Made by a program: the position numbers and the translations under genes | Assembly (NCBI GenBank): GCA_017591395.1 | Contig: WEDG01002865.1 | Location: forward strand, 186,001-250,000 | Reading direction: 5' to 3' | DNA: 64,000 bases | Source: Schistocephalus solidus | Lineage: Eukaryota > Platyhelminthes > Cestoda > Diphyllobothriidea > Diphyllobothriidae | Shown: positions 34,393 to 45,127 of the stretch, piece after piece | Position numbering within the stretch: position 1 is the first letter of the stretch | Layout of the letters: each line of letters begins with the position of its first letter | Notes under the pieces: model-generated | What the model saw: only the letters and a program-made list of their open reading frames with translations | Databases searched by the model: none | Told to the model about the DNA's origin: nothing

Positions 34393-34753
34393 TAATTAAA
34401 CAGCCTGTCTACGAGCAATAGACACACGAAGGCACAAAAAGACATAGAGGATAATCGAACTGGGGTTTCAGAAATTCATTTGGAATATCACAGTATCACG
34501 AATTAGACAGCTTTTTTTGTAAGATAGGTGTTTCCCTACCAACTGGCATTTTATTTATTGATAAAAAACTTCGAGATATATCGCCAATCCAGGGCGATAC
34601 AATAAAGGATGCGTCTGGTTAACCAGGTTAGGGAAATATGATACAACAGCGCATTATGAAGAAATTAAATTCTTTGCTTCTTTTGCGATTGTTGGAAGCA
34701 GTGTTGACTTACTGCAGGTATATGTTGTAACAAACACCTCTTGAAGTCGGGAT

Positions 34754-35107
34754 ATGGTACGGACAGAAACAAGGGTGATTGGAATGACCTTATCTGACAT
34801 ACTTCAGGAGAAATGGCTCGAAGACTGGAAAAGACGAGGCAGGAGTCCTCGGTCGGCCAACGACGACATAATTGGCTCCCGCCTCTCTCCATCTAATGTT
34901 CTTAGATTACCCGATGTCCATCGCTACGGAAGCCTCGGCGTGGATTTCAAGACAAAACTCGAATTTCTGAACGGTACAATACTGCGTTACTTGCTCACAC
35001 CAGCTGAAGAACGTCTGGTAATTGAAGGGCCATATCAATTCCTTGAAGGCCTTAAGCAATCAGGAACACTTACACTCATAAACAACATAAGGCAGTTCAG
35101 AGACTAA
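34754..35107 (+). CDS. Unrecognised 117-codon frame inside a kinase intron
   Basis: An uninterrupted plus-strand frame runs from ATG at 34754 to a TAA ending at 35107, between the first two SH2 exons and on the opposite strand from the kinase. The product would be about 13 kDa, soluble and charged, with no signal peptide or membrane segment. It contains DILQEKWLEDWKRRGRSPRS, a well-mixed middle, and LTPAEERLVIEG near the end. Composition is balanced rather than repeat-like, and nothing matches the mobile elements nearby. An AATAAA lies about 150 nt past the stop (35258-35263). A TGA lies four codons upstream, and an AG at 34765-34766 could be an acceptor, so it may be a small single-exon gene or a terminal exon. 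I do not recognise the family. Confidence 0.4.
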   Translation: MVRTETRVIGMTLSDILQEKWLEDWKRRGRSPRSANDDIIGSRLSPSNVLRLPDVHRYGSLGVDFKTKLEFLNGTILRYLLTPAEERLVIEGPYQFLEGLKQSGTLTLINNIRQFRD

Positions 35108-35257
35108 GCGTCCTAATACCCCCAATTACTATTCCGCCCGAATAAGTGGGCGACATAAATAACCAGTTGGCCAATTGACCGAAATATGTTGCATGTGTTA
35201 GGAGGCAATAGAATAGGGAAAACATGTGTTTCCGAGGCGAAAACGCCGGTGCAGTCA

Positions 35258-35263
35258 AATAAA
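35258..35263 (+). promoter_or_regulatory. Possible polyadenylation signal
   Basis: An AATAAA hexamer lies about 150 nt after the stop of the plus-strand frame at 34754-35107. Such hexamers are common by chance, so it is only weak support for that frame being transcribed. Confidence 0.25.
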
Positions 35264-35345
35264 ATTGAGGGTCAGAACGACACTTGTTGGCTAAGCAGCT
35301 TCTTCGCAGAATCAGTAGACAAGAAAAATGAGCAGTAATTCTTAC

Positions 35346-35410
35346 CGATCAACTTCACTGCGGGGAAGGACACCGTGGAACCAGGGTTCCTTGTTGATGT
35401 CGACAGTTTC
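35346..35410 (-). CDS. FES/FER-like: FES/FER-like kinase, start of SH2 domain
   Basis: This 65-nt micro-exon is too short to stand out as a reading frame. It is bounded by a GTTATAG acceptor and a GATCG/GTAAG donor and encodes residues 179-199: ETVDINKEPWFHGVLPRSEVD plus two bases of an Arg codon. The EPWFHGVLPRSEV stretch is the signature opening of an SH2 domain (a WYHG-x-xPR pattern with the conserved alphaA arginine). Entry is phase 0, exit phase 2, which fits the next exon exactly. Confidence 0.92.
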
Positions 35411-35879
35411 CTATAACAAACAAAAAAATAGGCAAGATTATGTTACCTTTTGAAGGGTTGGCGGCTTTCTACCTATCGCCGCGAGAGAAGGATAGGAGTA
35501 TATATCTTAGAGATGCATCAATTTCTGAGGTAAGTAGATAGCCGAATATTGAACCTGCGTATAAGCGCGTATGTTTTGAAGGGCAAATGGTCTCCTTCTA
35601 TCTCCTCTAAAACAATAAGTTAGGCGGGGAAACATTTCCGGCATGCACACACGCCCCAAATCCGCATCAATTGCCCGCACTGTCCACACACATTTGGCCC
35701 TCGCAGGGACCTATTTTGGCCCATGCGGCTCCATAAAACCAGCAGTAGAGCACTGCCGGCCATAACACATCAGCAAATACCTCCTAACCAGCACCTACAA
35801 CACACCTAAACACGTCCAACGTCACACAAAGACACACACCACAGGCACTCAATCAGCCATTCTCGTGTAAGTAGGAAGT

Positions 35880-36262
35880 GAGCACTTCGGCTGCTTCTTT
35901 ATGTGGCTTCTTTGCTACAGGTGCGATCTGAGCATAAGACTATCACGGTGCGCTTGGAAGGTTTCCAAACTGAATATTTAGCTCAGACCCTGCAGTCAGC
36001 CCAGTGTGTGTGAGTGACCGACTGGTGGACTGATAGTCAAGCTAAAATGGCTCCTTGGTAATTTGACCTCTGTGGCAGTCCCGTGGCACGCCTAGGAGCG
36101 ACTCCAGCCGCGCCAGCCACCTCCGATCTTCTTGACTCTGTCATGACACCGTGTACAGGCGGGGGGGAGAGAGAGTGCAGTAGATGCATCGCAAGTTAAC
36201 TAGCACTATGACCTAAATCACGCGCCGGTCACCGTCTCTGCGCCACCATGCCGTGGGAAACA
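35880..36262 (-). repeat. R1 repeat, type A 3' module
   Basis: GCGCTTGGAAGGTTTCCAAA, GACCGACTGGTGGACTGATA, CCGCGCCAGCCACCTCCGAT, TTGACTCTGTCATGACACCG, GAGAGAGAGTGCAGTAGATG and CGAAATCGACGATCGAAC are the reverse of the type A order. Confidence 0.75.
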
Positions 36263-36424
36263 TGGTAGACATCGCCGAAATCGACGATCGAACTTTCTAC
36301 TCCGGCGGGCTGCAATAGTTGTGAGACCGCCTTCAAGACATAGGGACTGACTCTGCAGATTTCGGGTCTGTTCGCTCGGGAAAACGGCTTTTGTATTCAT
36401 TGGCTCAGACGAGGTTCCACGCTT

Positions 36425-36850
36425 CTAGTGTGACTGGAATGCAGCAATGTATTTCAAATCTTGGGAATAGAGTGCGGATAGAAACAGTGATTGTTGTCGT
36501 TGTTGTTGTTGTTGCTGCTGTAGTGCGGTATTCACCTCGTGGTGGTGGCTTTCCTGAATATTGAAGTTGACAGTTTTCCGGTTGCACACGGAAAGAGAAA
36601 TCTGGTCGTCTGTTTCGGTTTCCATCGTGAATGTAATGTTTGGGTCAATGGAGTCCAGCAATTGGTTGAGGTTTTTAGTGTCAGTCCTTTTAACGAGCAC
36701 AACGACAACGACGTAGCGGATGTAACAAAGCCAGAATTCTGGTTGGTATGTAGCAGTAAGGCGTGAACCTACAACGCGCCGCGTGGTGACCGACAAGAGG
36801 TTGGGGCGGGGTGGTGAACGCCGCGGGGGCGGATGCAGTCGATCAATCAC
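36425..36850 (-). pseudogene. Penelope-like reverse transcriptase remnant
   Basis: The minus frame includes PEFWLCYIRYVVVVVLVKRT, DTKNLNQLLDSIDPNITFTM and ETETDDQ. This matches the region around the RT catalytic box of Penelope-like elements, normally RYVDDT...KRT, but the two Asp positions are Val here. A glutamine-rich run from a CAG/CAA tract (36494-36525) and unrelated sequence follow. It stays open for 141 codons but must be dead as an RT. Confidence 0.7.
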
Positions 36851-37739
36851 TAATCGATAAACTGCTCTCCGAACTGTGGTCGGGCCGGTTGCACTTCAAA
36901 TAACTACGGATACCGCTTAGTCAGACTGAATGTTGCGACATGGGTAAATAATATTCGCTGCAGCTGACTACCCAGTCTGCTAAGATCGCAATAAAGCGAC
37001 CGAACTCGGGGAAAAAATGATTCGTCCGTATTGCAGATGACTCTTGCACTATTTATTGTGCTCGTTAGGGTTAGCATATTCGTCGCCAGGTTAGTATGGT
37101 GGGACCATATACTTCGTTGATCGTAGGGGGGCCAAAGCATCGGATCAAATGGCAACTTTCAGGCATCGACTAATAGGAGGCAGCTTTAGTTTCAAAACGC
37201 ATCAGTTTTACCGCGGTAATGAAAGATCCCTCATTCTTGCTCCGGTAGAGAGTCCATAAAAAAGTGGGTCAGGTCAGCTAGGAATGAAATCGTGCATAGT
37301 GGTCGGCGAGACGCAAAGCCACCGGATCTCGCAAGCCGCGCACTTGTCGCAGCAAGGAAACTAACGTGCAACCCTACTAACCCCGAAAACTAATGCCAAC
37401 CATAACAAAAAACTCTAGATAGGATAAGGATGTGTTTGGCACTCTTCTTTTTCTTCATTTAGTCCCAGCCACAAAACCCCTAATACCACCGGTCCCGTAT
37501 ACTGGCTGACATATCCCTTGTTCTCTGAGTTGGGTCGCATATTGCGATCTTGCCCCCAGTCTCTTGGGGTTTTCTTTTACCATGAAAAATAGTGATTCAG
37601 CACAGCGAGGCCCTGTCCCCTCGCGTCGTTAACCAGAAATGGGGGTACAACTTTCGGTAAGTAGGTAATTGACTGCCACAATACTTCTCCTGATAGATTA
37701 TAACAAAGTATCTTTATTGGACAAACAGGTAACCATTTT

Positions 37740-38520
37740 AGCCTCATGTTCACGAGGAGAAAGGGGGGGCGGCAGCTGCCCTTCCTTGAGGTGTTCCTCA
37801 GACGAAGTCAAAATGGTGAAGTAGAGAGAGCGGTTTCCAGGAGGGTGATGAACGCCACACAGCTTCTTAGTTTTCACGGAAACCATTGGGTGGCTCACAA
37901 ACGAAGCTGTGTGAGAATGCTTTTCAAAGGGATTGAAACTCACTGTAGCGACCCGGAAGAAAAATGCACACCTGAAGTTCGATATCTCTGCGAGAAATTT
38001 ATTCCGAACTGCTATCCGACGAGTTTCATGTGGCGATGCCTACTTGTTCGCCTCGGAAGATGCAACCAGAACAAGCCCATATGGTATGGTATGCGCTGCC
38101 ATACATCAAGAACGTGCAGAAGCGACCGAACGCATACCTGTAGGACTAGGTTTCGGAATTGCAAACCGACCCAAAGCTACTAGGGTCATGAAAATAAAAG
38201 GCATATTATATCCTACTGAGCAGTCGGATGTAGTGTATCGCATCCCGTGCCATAACTGTTCCCGTAACTACAAAGGACAAACTGAACGACTGCTTGGATC
38301 GTGCATACACGAGCATATGCTAGTTGAGGTGGGGTGACGGCTTATCATAAGTGGCTGCCCACGCCTACGAAATGGGTCACAATTGTAACTTCGCAACCAC
38401 GAAGATAATCGCCCACGCCAGAAGCAAGGCAAACCGAGAATTAAATGAAACCTGGGCCTCCGATGAGAACTCGGTCAATTAACTTATGGATCTGGCACCG
38501 GCATGTCGAGCCCTACGCAG
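37740..38520 (+). mobile_element. Penelope-like element, RT end to GIY-YIG (copy 1 of a tandem pair)
   Basis: GRQLPFLEVFLRRSQNGEVE, QLLSFHGNHWVAHKRSCVRM and LFKGIETHCSDPEEK are the RT thumb region. After one shift, EATERIPVGLGFGIANRPKA and SDVVYRIPCHNCSRNYKGQT with RLLGSCIHEHML form the linker and GIY-YIG core. A further shift leads to SDENSVN...LAPACRALR, the C-terminus. It ends where a second copy starts. Confidence 0.82.
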
Positions 38521-38564
38521 TCACCTCCGGACTGGCGTCATTGGAATCAACCGGAAACAGCACC

Positions 38565-38655
38565 TATGATATAGCATGCGCTGCCATACACCAAGAACGT
38601 ATCACAGCCGACCGAGCGCATTGGTATAGGACAACGTTTTGGAATTTGCGATGAA
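38565..38655 (+). mobile_element. Penelope-like copy 2, left part
   Basis: Nucleotides ATGCGCTGCCATACACCAAG through GCGCATTGGTATAGGACAAC repeat 38089-38150 of copy 1 (the ATERI linker). The copy is interrupted at about 38655 by a SINE-1. Confidence 0.7.
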
Positions 38656-38921
38656 CACTCGCCGATCGCTAACGGAAGTCACTCGTCCCGTTCTAGCTTG
38701 GGACTCATTCTTGAGCCCCGCCAGCGGTCGCATAGCGGCCAGTAGTAGTAGTAGTAGTGGAGGCAGATTAGCAATACTGAAAAAAGACAAAAGAGACTAG
38801 AATGACCATTTCTGGCTCATTAGCCAGTCATGCCCAACCCAAAGTGGTGCCTAACCGGAGGCTCGAACCCGCGACATGTTAATCAGAAGTATAACGTTCT
38901 AAGCATTGAGCATTTTGAAAT
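38656..38921 (-). repeat. SINE-1 inserted in Penelope-like copy 2
   Basis: Starts AACACTCGCCGATCGCTAAC, includes AGCGGCCAGTAGTAGTAGTA, AAGACAAAAGAGACTAGAAT and reversed box B GGCTCGAACCCGCGACATG, and ends near the A box. It is flanked by TTTTGGAATTTGC on the left and TTTTGAAATCGC on the right, which look like a diverged target-site duplication. Together they restore the Penelope reading FGIA-RPKAT. Confidence 0.8.
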
Positions 38922-39285
38922 CGCACACCGGCCCAAAGCTACAATGCGCAACAGGAGCGTGAAATGAATGACCGATTAAATTAAAGAGAACGGTTGGGTG
39001 CGGTTAACTATGTCTAAAGCGTCCCGGTACTTGCACAGGGCAGATTGAATGCTCCTCGGATCGCGCATACACGAACATAAACTAGCTCTGCAGCGGGTTG
39101 ACAAATTATTCCCTAAACGGCCGCCCACAACTTCGACACGGGTCACAACTTTAACCTCGCAGTCGCCAAGATGATCGTTCACAGCAGAAGCAAAAAAACC
39201 TTGGATGACAACTGAATAAATCGATGTACCTATCTAGCACCAGCATACAGAGCCCTGCGCAGACAGCTCTCTCAATAGCCCACCC
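38922..39285 (+). mobile_element. Penelope-like copy 2, right part with GIY-YIG remnant
   Basis: ACCGGCCCAAAGCTAC resumes the sequence cut at 38655. Further on SRIHEHKLAL and LAPAYRALRRQL are the end of the nuclease core and the C-terminus. The YIG stretch itself is lost. Confidence 0.7.
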
Positions 39286-39584
39286 CCCCTCTATAACTGG
39301 CCCTTGTTTTGTTGCCCATTTTATCTCCGATGGTGGAATACTGCACGAATTAGAAGAAACCGGTAATCTTTCATGCTTCATCAGCTGAATTGACCGCATT
39401 CCATCCATTAACAAAGTATGCAGAAAGAGCCTGGAGAATTTCGCTAGTCTGCTTACAACTCACGGAAAATATACTTACAGTAGATGTTCTGCCTCATGCA
39501 ATGCTACCCGAAATTATGAACTGTATTTTTTCTATTATAAAACATTACTTAAGTAATATGAATTACCGTACTGCATAAGCCCAG

Positions 39585-39870
39585 ATATTTCAGTCACTAC
39601 AGGATGCCAGCTTTTGAATAAGCTACTATACAGCCACCTTCAAAAATTCCGCTCTATAAAAATGGTTTCTTACGTAGAAGGCAGTTTTCTTTATTGAATT
39701 TCAATGCAAATATAATTTATAGAAAACACAAAAATAATTTTCTCATACTCATTTGGTAGCAAATTACGTCTTCTTCAAATCAGATACTGGAAGAAATGAG
39801 ATGCTTCAGTTTTAAAGAATTGTAATTGTGAGATTTGTAAAACCATGAAATTTCTACTCATAAAGGATCG
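39585..39870 (-). repeat. FB arm (left of an inverted pair)
   Basis: AGATATTTCAGTCACTACAG GATGCC begins it, and GAATTTCAATGCAAATATAA and AAATTACGTCTTCTTCAAAT follow. The reverse of this order occurs at 40040-40325. Confidence 0.6.
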
Positions 39871-40039
39871 TATCTTTGTATTCATTAATGCTGTTTGTTA
39901 CGTATACTATATGTTACACATTCATCGCAAAGTTTTATGAGCCCCATATTACCTCTTCGTAAGATGTTCCTTAGACGGAAAATATAAAGCTTGTAGTTCG
40001 GAAACCCCGAAAGCAGGTTTGGTTCAAAACTATTCAGGT

Positions 40040-40325
40040 GTTTAGATCCTTATTTAAACCGAAATACCCCCATTTAAGTATATACTTTAAAAAATTTCAT
40101 GTTCTACAAAATGAGCACAAAGAAGAATATTTGTATATGTTTCCTACAAAATTTATTTAAATTTTTTAAAGAGCATTGAAAATCAAGCGGAAAAATGCAT
40201 GCTGTTTAAGTAGTTATTTTTTACAGACTGGAATTTTTGAAGGGAGCCGGAGAGAAAATTGCTGATAAGCTGGCACCATGTCGCGGCAGAAACACTTAGG
40301 GATCCTGCCTAATTTGAAACCGTTT
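40040..40325 (+). repeat. FB arm (right of an inverted pair)
   Basis: TCCTACAAAATTTATTTAAA, GAAAATCAAGCGGAAAAATG, GTTTAAGTAGTTATTTTTTACAG and ACTTAGGGATCCTGCC align with 56700-56880 and, reversed, with 39585-39870. Confidence 0.6.
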
Positions 40326-40602
40326 AAAATTTCGGTGCAAGTCTACTACAAGCTGTTTTGACTGATCGTACTCTAGCCTGGGCCCTGGAGGGAAAAGCAA
40401 AGGTTGACCATTTGGGTAGAATCGGGGTGAAAACGCTAACTCCGGCCTTGCAAAAGGAGCTGCTACTAAGACTCCGCGAACACAAATCCTGGCCCTTTGC
40501 AGGACGGCCAATAAATCGGATAAAGTTATGTGTTTGAGAGAAAAGCGACGACACGACTAGAGGACCGACCGATCAAAGTCCGCAGAGGCTTTGACTTATG
40601 TG

Positions 40603-40960
40603 CGTGTGTGCCCCCTAAACGGGCCACGTGGTAGATGCGATGGATCAAAACGACGGCAAAATCGGGACGAAGCAGGCGTTATTATTCTGGGATGAGGTCC
40701 CATACCAAATGCAGGCTCATCCTGTACCCCGCTCTCCCACTCCATGGGACATTATTCATCTGCGCCCGCCTCCGGTCTTCTTGACTATGTCTTGACACGG
40801 GGCGCAGGCGAGTAAGGGAAGAGAGAGTGCAGTAGATGCAGCGCAAGGCTACTATCACTTAAAACTAATTTGAGCACAAGTCACCGTCCCTGCACCACCC
40901 TTCTGTGGAGCATACAATGGACATAGTGGGACTACGACGTTTGAACTGACGTATGTGTAA
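40603..40960 (-). repeat. R1 repeat, type B 3' module
   Basis: GCCCCCTAAACGGGCCACGT, GCAGGCTCATCCTGTACCCC, TGACTATGTCTTGACACGGG, GAGTGCAGTAGATGCAGCGC and TGTGGAGCATACAATGGACA: a full reversed type B copy. Confidence 0.8.
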
Positions 40961-40964
40961 GTGT

Positions 40965-42110
40965 GCAGATAATTTGGCGTAACCGGGGCCAGTGCGACAT
41001 CGGCACGCCCATACAGTCACGTGGCACTTTTCTGACGCAACTTCTGGTTAGAGAGGGAGGAGGAACGCCTTGTTTTGGACAACTGTCGTTAGTGGCAGCC
41101 GACGAAGGCGCAACAAGGTAATCCAAACTGCTAGTCATGACCTGGCGCTCAAGCTGAAAGAGGGTGCATTCAGCGAGCACGGGGGATTGTCTAAATGTGA
41201 AATCGGTTTCAGCAAGCAAACATTAAGGAGACCCGTGCCCTCCCCGGCACGTCAAGTCCGCAAGATGGTAGTTGGCTTTACCCGCGCACAAAGGAGCACG
41301 CACTGATTCCCCTTCTACCCCCACCCCCCGACTGTGGTGCCCAGATGGGTTACTGAAAGCGCAGTTTTCTTCCTGCGAGGAATTCAGACCGAATCTGACG
41401 CGAAATGGAACGAAAGGTGATCCTGACAGCTCGTAGTGCTGCCGTTACGACAACGACCACTGCAAAGTCGATAAGGAAAGTGGTAAGGGTGACGTGAACA
41501 GTTAATGGTTTTCAGTACCTGCACGATAATGCAATTAAGAGGGTTACTTGAGTGAAAAAAATGACAGGTAGCGGCAACGAAAGCCGGCGCGAAAGCCAAC
41601 GCCTCCTGCTGTAAACGGTTCTCAGTGCCTCTTACCCAGGCTGATATAGTAGCCTTCAAAAGTGTGCATGCTTGAAGAATTCCCACACATACACGAGAAC
41701 CTACACACATGTGCACATTTCTGCTGCTGCCTCCGCCATCACGGCAGAGGAACGATTAACAGCAAAGACGCAAGAGCTCGATATTCCCTCGAAAGAGTAA
41801 TTTACAGAGCTATGTATGCAGGTGCGATGATCAGGCATTTTAGAAGACAGGAGTAGAACAGAAGCGCTCGTGAGCGTAAATATGGCCTCGCTCACAAACC
41901 CGGCAACACCGAGGGAACAAGCACAATAAAAGAGGTGGTCCCGCCTACTTTAACCGTTAGCGTACGACTATTCATCTCTTCGCTGATATTATAACCTGCC
42001 TACAACAATCGTTTGAGGTCAGACATGAGAATTTGAACCTCAGCCCCCCCTCTCCCCCGAACAACGCAGAGGGTCTGCGGCTGAATTCAAGGCGGTAAAT
42101 ATTCCCGAGT
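40965..42110. other. Intron sequence, no gene seen
   Basis: Frames at 41070-41306 and 41384-41716 have no motif, splice support or repeat similarity. Confidence 0.45.
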
Positions 42111-42114
42111 CCTA

Positions 42115-42180
42115 AGTTTGACCCTAACACTAATCATGAGCCTCCTTAAACGAACACTTACCCTAACCATCCTCAGAATT
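42115..42180 (+). repeat. Telomere-like tract, short
   Basis: TTTGACCCTAACACTAATCA and ACACTTACCCTAACCATCC: weak CCCTAA-like series on the C-rich strand. Confidence 0.45.
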
Positions 42181-42579
42181 TAGTGCAATTCCACTTTCAG
42201 TACTCAGATTAAGTACCCAGTTTGAGTAATAGCATCGGGATCAGCAAAGTAATAATGAAAAAGATAACTGTTGTTTTAGCAGAGAATGAATCAGAAAGTC
42301 CGATAACTCATGCCGGCGTTCCGTCTGACATGCACAAATGGTACAAGTACCCGTTACGACGAGGAGCCTGACTGTGCGCGGAATCTCATGATGCAATGGT
42401 AAGAGTGGCTAATTCGGCTTTTAAGTGGCAGTTCAAGAATATGAAGCACGGACTATGACTATCCGAGCTCGTTGATGGATAGCTAAAGAAAAGGGCACAT
42501 ACAAGTAGCAGGTAAACTCACAGAGCTTGTACACCCTAAGGATAGGGTTGCCAGTTAAGGTGCAGTCTATTGCGACCAA

Positions 42580-42640
42580 CTGGAAATCAGCCTCTACTTG
42601 CATACAGGAACATCAACTAGCGGTGAGAAGACGAAACCAT
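42580..42640 (+). mobile_element. Penelope-like GIY-YIG scrap
   Basis: SASTCIQEHQLAVRR corresponds to the RMHEHTLAVRR segment of the nuclease at 27541-28055. Only about 20 residues remain recognisable. Confidence 0.45.
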
Positions 42641-43406
42641 ATATCCCAGTTGGTCACGTACACAGAAGCAACATATTCGCAGGACAAAGGACTCGCATTC
42701 TTGGCATCTGCTTCGTTCTGTGATTACTAATAGTCCCGTTGTCAAGGCACATTGTTTTAGTTTTCTCTACCCGCCTGGGGCTCAAGGACTGCGCCATCAT
42801 TGCACAGCAGAGCTCAGGATCGGCAGAAGCTGCGTAGGGGTCTACCCTTCGTCGGTGCAGGCTGATACAATGACCATTGAGTGACGTTTTCGTGGTAATT
42901 TCCTTTACGTCAATGGATTTTTTAGGCCCTCTTTGATTGCGTGCGTGCATGCGCGCGCACGCCCGGCGAACAGACGTTCTGGCAGACAGCCGTCTGCCGA
43001 TACAGCTTCAAGTTCCACCTCTCTCGCGGCATTGCACAAAAGCTGTGCATGTAAGTGACCTCAAGGCCGTCTTCTTGTCTTTCGAAGAAACCTGAGGCTA
43101 CCTACGGTTTGCTCCCTTCGCACTGGTAGGCAGTCTAGGTTTCTGCAGTCACTATGACGGCCTTTTGCAGACCGGATGACAAAGATTGTAGTTGTGGTGG
43201 TGGCGGTGGGACATAGTGATCGAAAATCGGGCGTTCATACCTAGTGGCTTGCCGAATTAGGCAAATATGTCTTTTCGTTGCATAGAATATGTTTTCGAGA
43301 TCGTTTATTGAGGAAAAAGTGCGAAGCCTTTGGCGGAAGTCAATAACTCCTCAAAACCGGGCGTTATTCTCGTGGTAGTGTAGCAAGTGAGTAAAGGCAC
43401 ATGAAA

Positions 43407-43945
43407 AATGCCGGCAAAGACAAGGGCGACTGGAATGGCCATTTCGGACTCAGTGGCCATCATCAGCCAGTCATACGCAACCCGAGGGGATGACCCACAC
43501 GAGGCTCGAACCCGCGAATTGTTGACCAGAAGTCCAACGCTCTAACCATTAAGCCACCGGCTCGTCGTCTTGCCGGCTTAATCCGGGAATATGGACATTC
43601 GCTGATGAACGCTCACTGATCGGTAACGGAACTTACTCGTCCCGTTCTGTCGTGGAGCTCATTCCCGAGCCCCACCAGCAGCCTCATAGCGACTAGTAGT
43701 AGTAGCCGTCGTAGTCATAGAGGCCCATTAAAAAAGACAAGGGAGACTGGAATGGCCATTTCTGACTTATAAGCCGTCATCAGCCAGCTATGCCTAACCC
43801 CAGGTGGTGCACCAGCACCCCCCCCCCCTTCCCACCTACGAGGCTCCAACCCACGATCTTTTGATCAGCAGTCTAATGCTATAACCGTTGACCCACGGAC
43901 TCGTTGTCTTGCCGGTTTAGATCGGGCGTTCACCAACGAATGTAG
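43407..43945 (-). repeat. SINE-1 head-to-tail dimer
   Basis: Unit 1 (43407-43735) has GCCGGCAAAGACAAGGGCGA, reversed boxes AGGCTCGAACCCGCGAATTG and CTAACCATTAAGCCACCGGC, then GAACGCTCACTGATCGG and CTAGTAGTAGTAGCC. Unit 2 (43736-43945) repeats AAGACAAGGGAGACTGGAAT through ACTCGTTGTCTTGCCGGTTT. Same strand, directly adjoining. Confidence 0.85.
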
Positions 43946-43949
43946 AACT

Positions 43950-45125
43950 TTATATGAGAGCTTTAAATGCGTGTAAGTTAATTAAAGTAAGCTGTGAATA
44001 ACCCTGTTGTTTTAGGAATGCAAAAAAACAAGTTTTGTCTTCCTTTAAGATTCCCACTTGCTTCACCTTAGCTCAAAATTCCCGACATATACAAATAGCC
44101 CGACAAATAAACCGCGAAGAGGCACTCAACAAAATTTGACCGTTTGAACGTTTCAGTATGTAGGGGGGATATTTTGTGCGCAAATATTCTTCATAGAAAA
44201 CATACATAAGTTGGAACGTCAGCGGGCACAGAGTACTTATATGGAAGAAAAATTGGATTGACACACAGAAAAGAGCATGTTGCATGGTTGCAGCATCTGC
44301 TAGGTATAGTTCGATTGTTTGGTCAAGGGTCGGCTTCCCGAAATGCTTCCCGAAATGAAAAGTTTTATTTATATGACGTCCATATTGAGCGAAGTGGCCT
44401 TTGTCTTAGCCAACCACGTCTCGAGCAATGCAAAAAGGAAAAAAATTATATGCAACTCTTGTAATGCCATTTCGCAACACAATCAAATGCCAAACAAGTG
44501 ATTCGCCGCCCCGCCACGTAGTGTCTTTTGTAATAGGGATTTTAACGTCGTTGAGTTTAGGCTGTTTGAGAAACCAACTTGCTCGCATGAGTAGGTTTCG
44601 TGCAGATACTTCTACAGAGAAGGTTCATTCATTTGACAGGAAAATTTGAGCACTTGAGGATTGCACGTTTCTCAAAAAATTGCGATGTATAACCGAGGTA
44701 ATATGTATCTCTTTCAAAACTTTTATGCTCCTATTTGTACTTCAGCGATTTGCGAAACTTTTCCTGCCTTCAAATAGGCTCTTGCGTTGGGCCAAGGACT
44801 ATACTTAGACAGCGTGGAATCCAGAAGGATACTTGAACACTGCAGCCTATGAAAGACTTGAATGATTCAGGACACCAGTTTACACGTTCAGATCGAAATA
44901 TGTTCTCGTATGGTTTTCCTTCGGGTTGTGCGGTCACTTATTTAACTGATGATACCAAGTTTTATATCGTACAGCGGGTTTCCTTCCTTATGGACCACAG
45001 GTTCAGCCTTAAAATTAAGGGACGTTCAGCTAACCATATTTGGTGCCGAGAAGGGAGCGAGCAGTGGGAAAATAAAGGACAAACATTTTGAATAAGGCAT
45101 ACGCAAAGGAGCGCGATGATTGTTC
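43950..45125. other. Intron sequence, no gene seen
   Basis: AT-rich DNA with short frames only (longest about 80 codons). No repeat family recognised. Confidence 0.45.
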
Positions 45126-45127
45126 TT

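Noticed and set aside
42935..42965. Alternating GTGCGTGCATGCGCGC stretch as a regulatory site
   Set aside because: It could form Z-DNA but has no context that supports a function.
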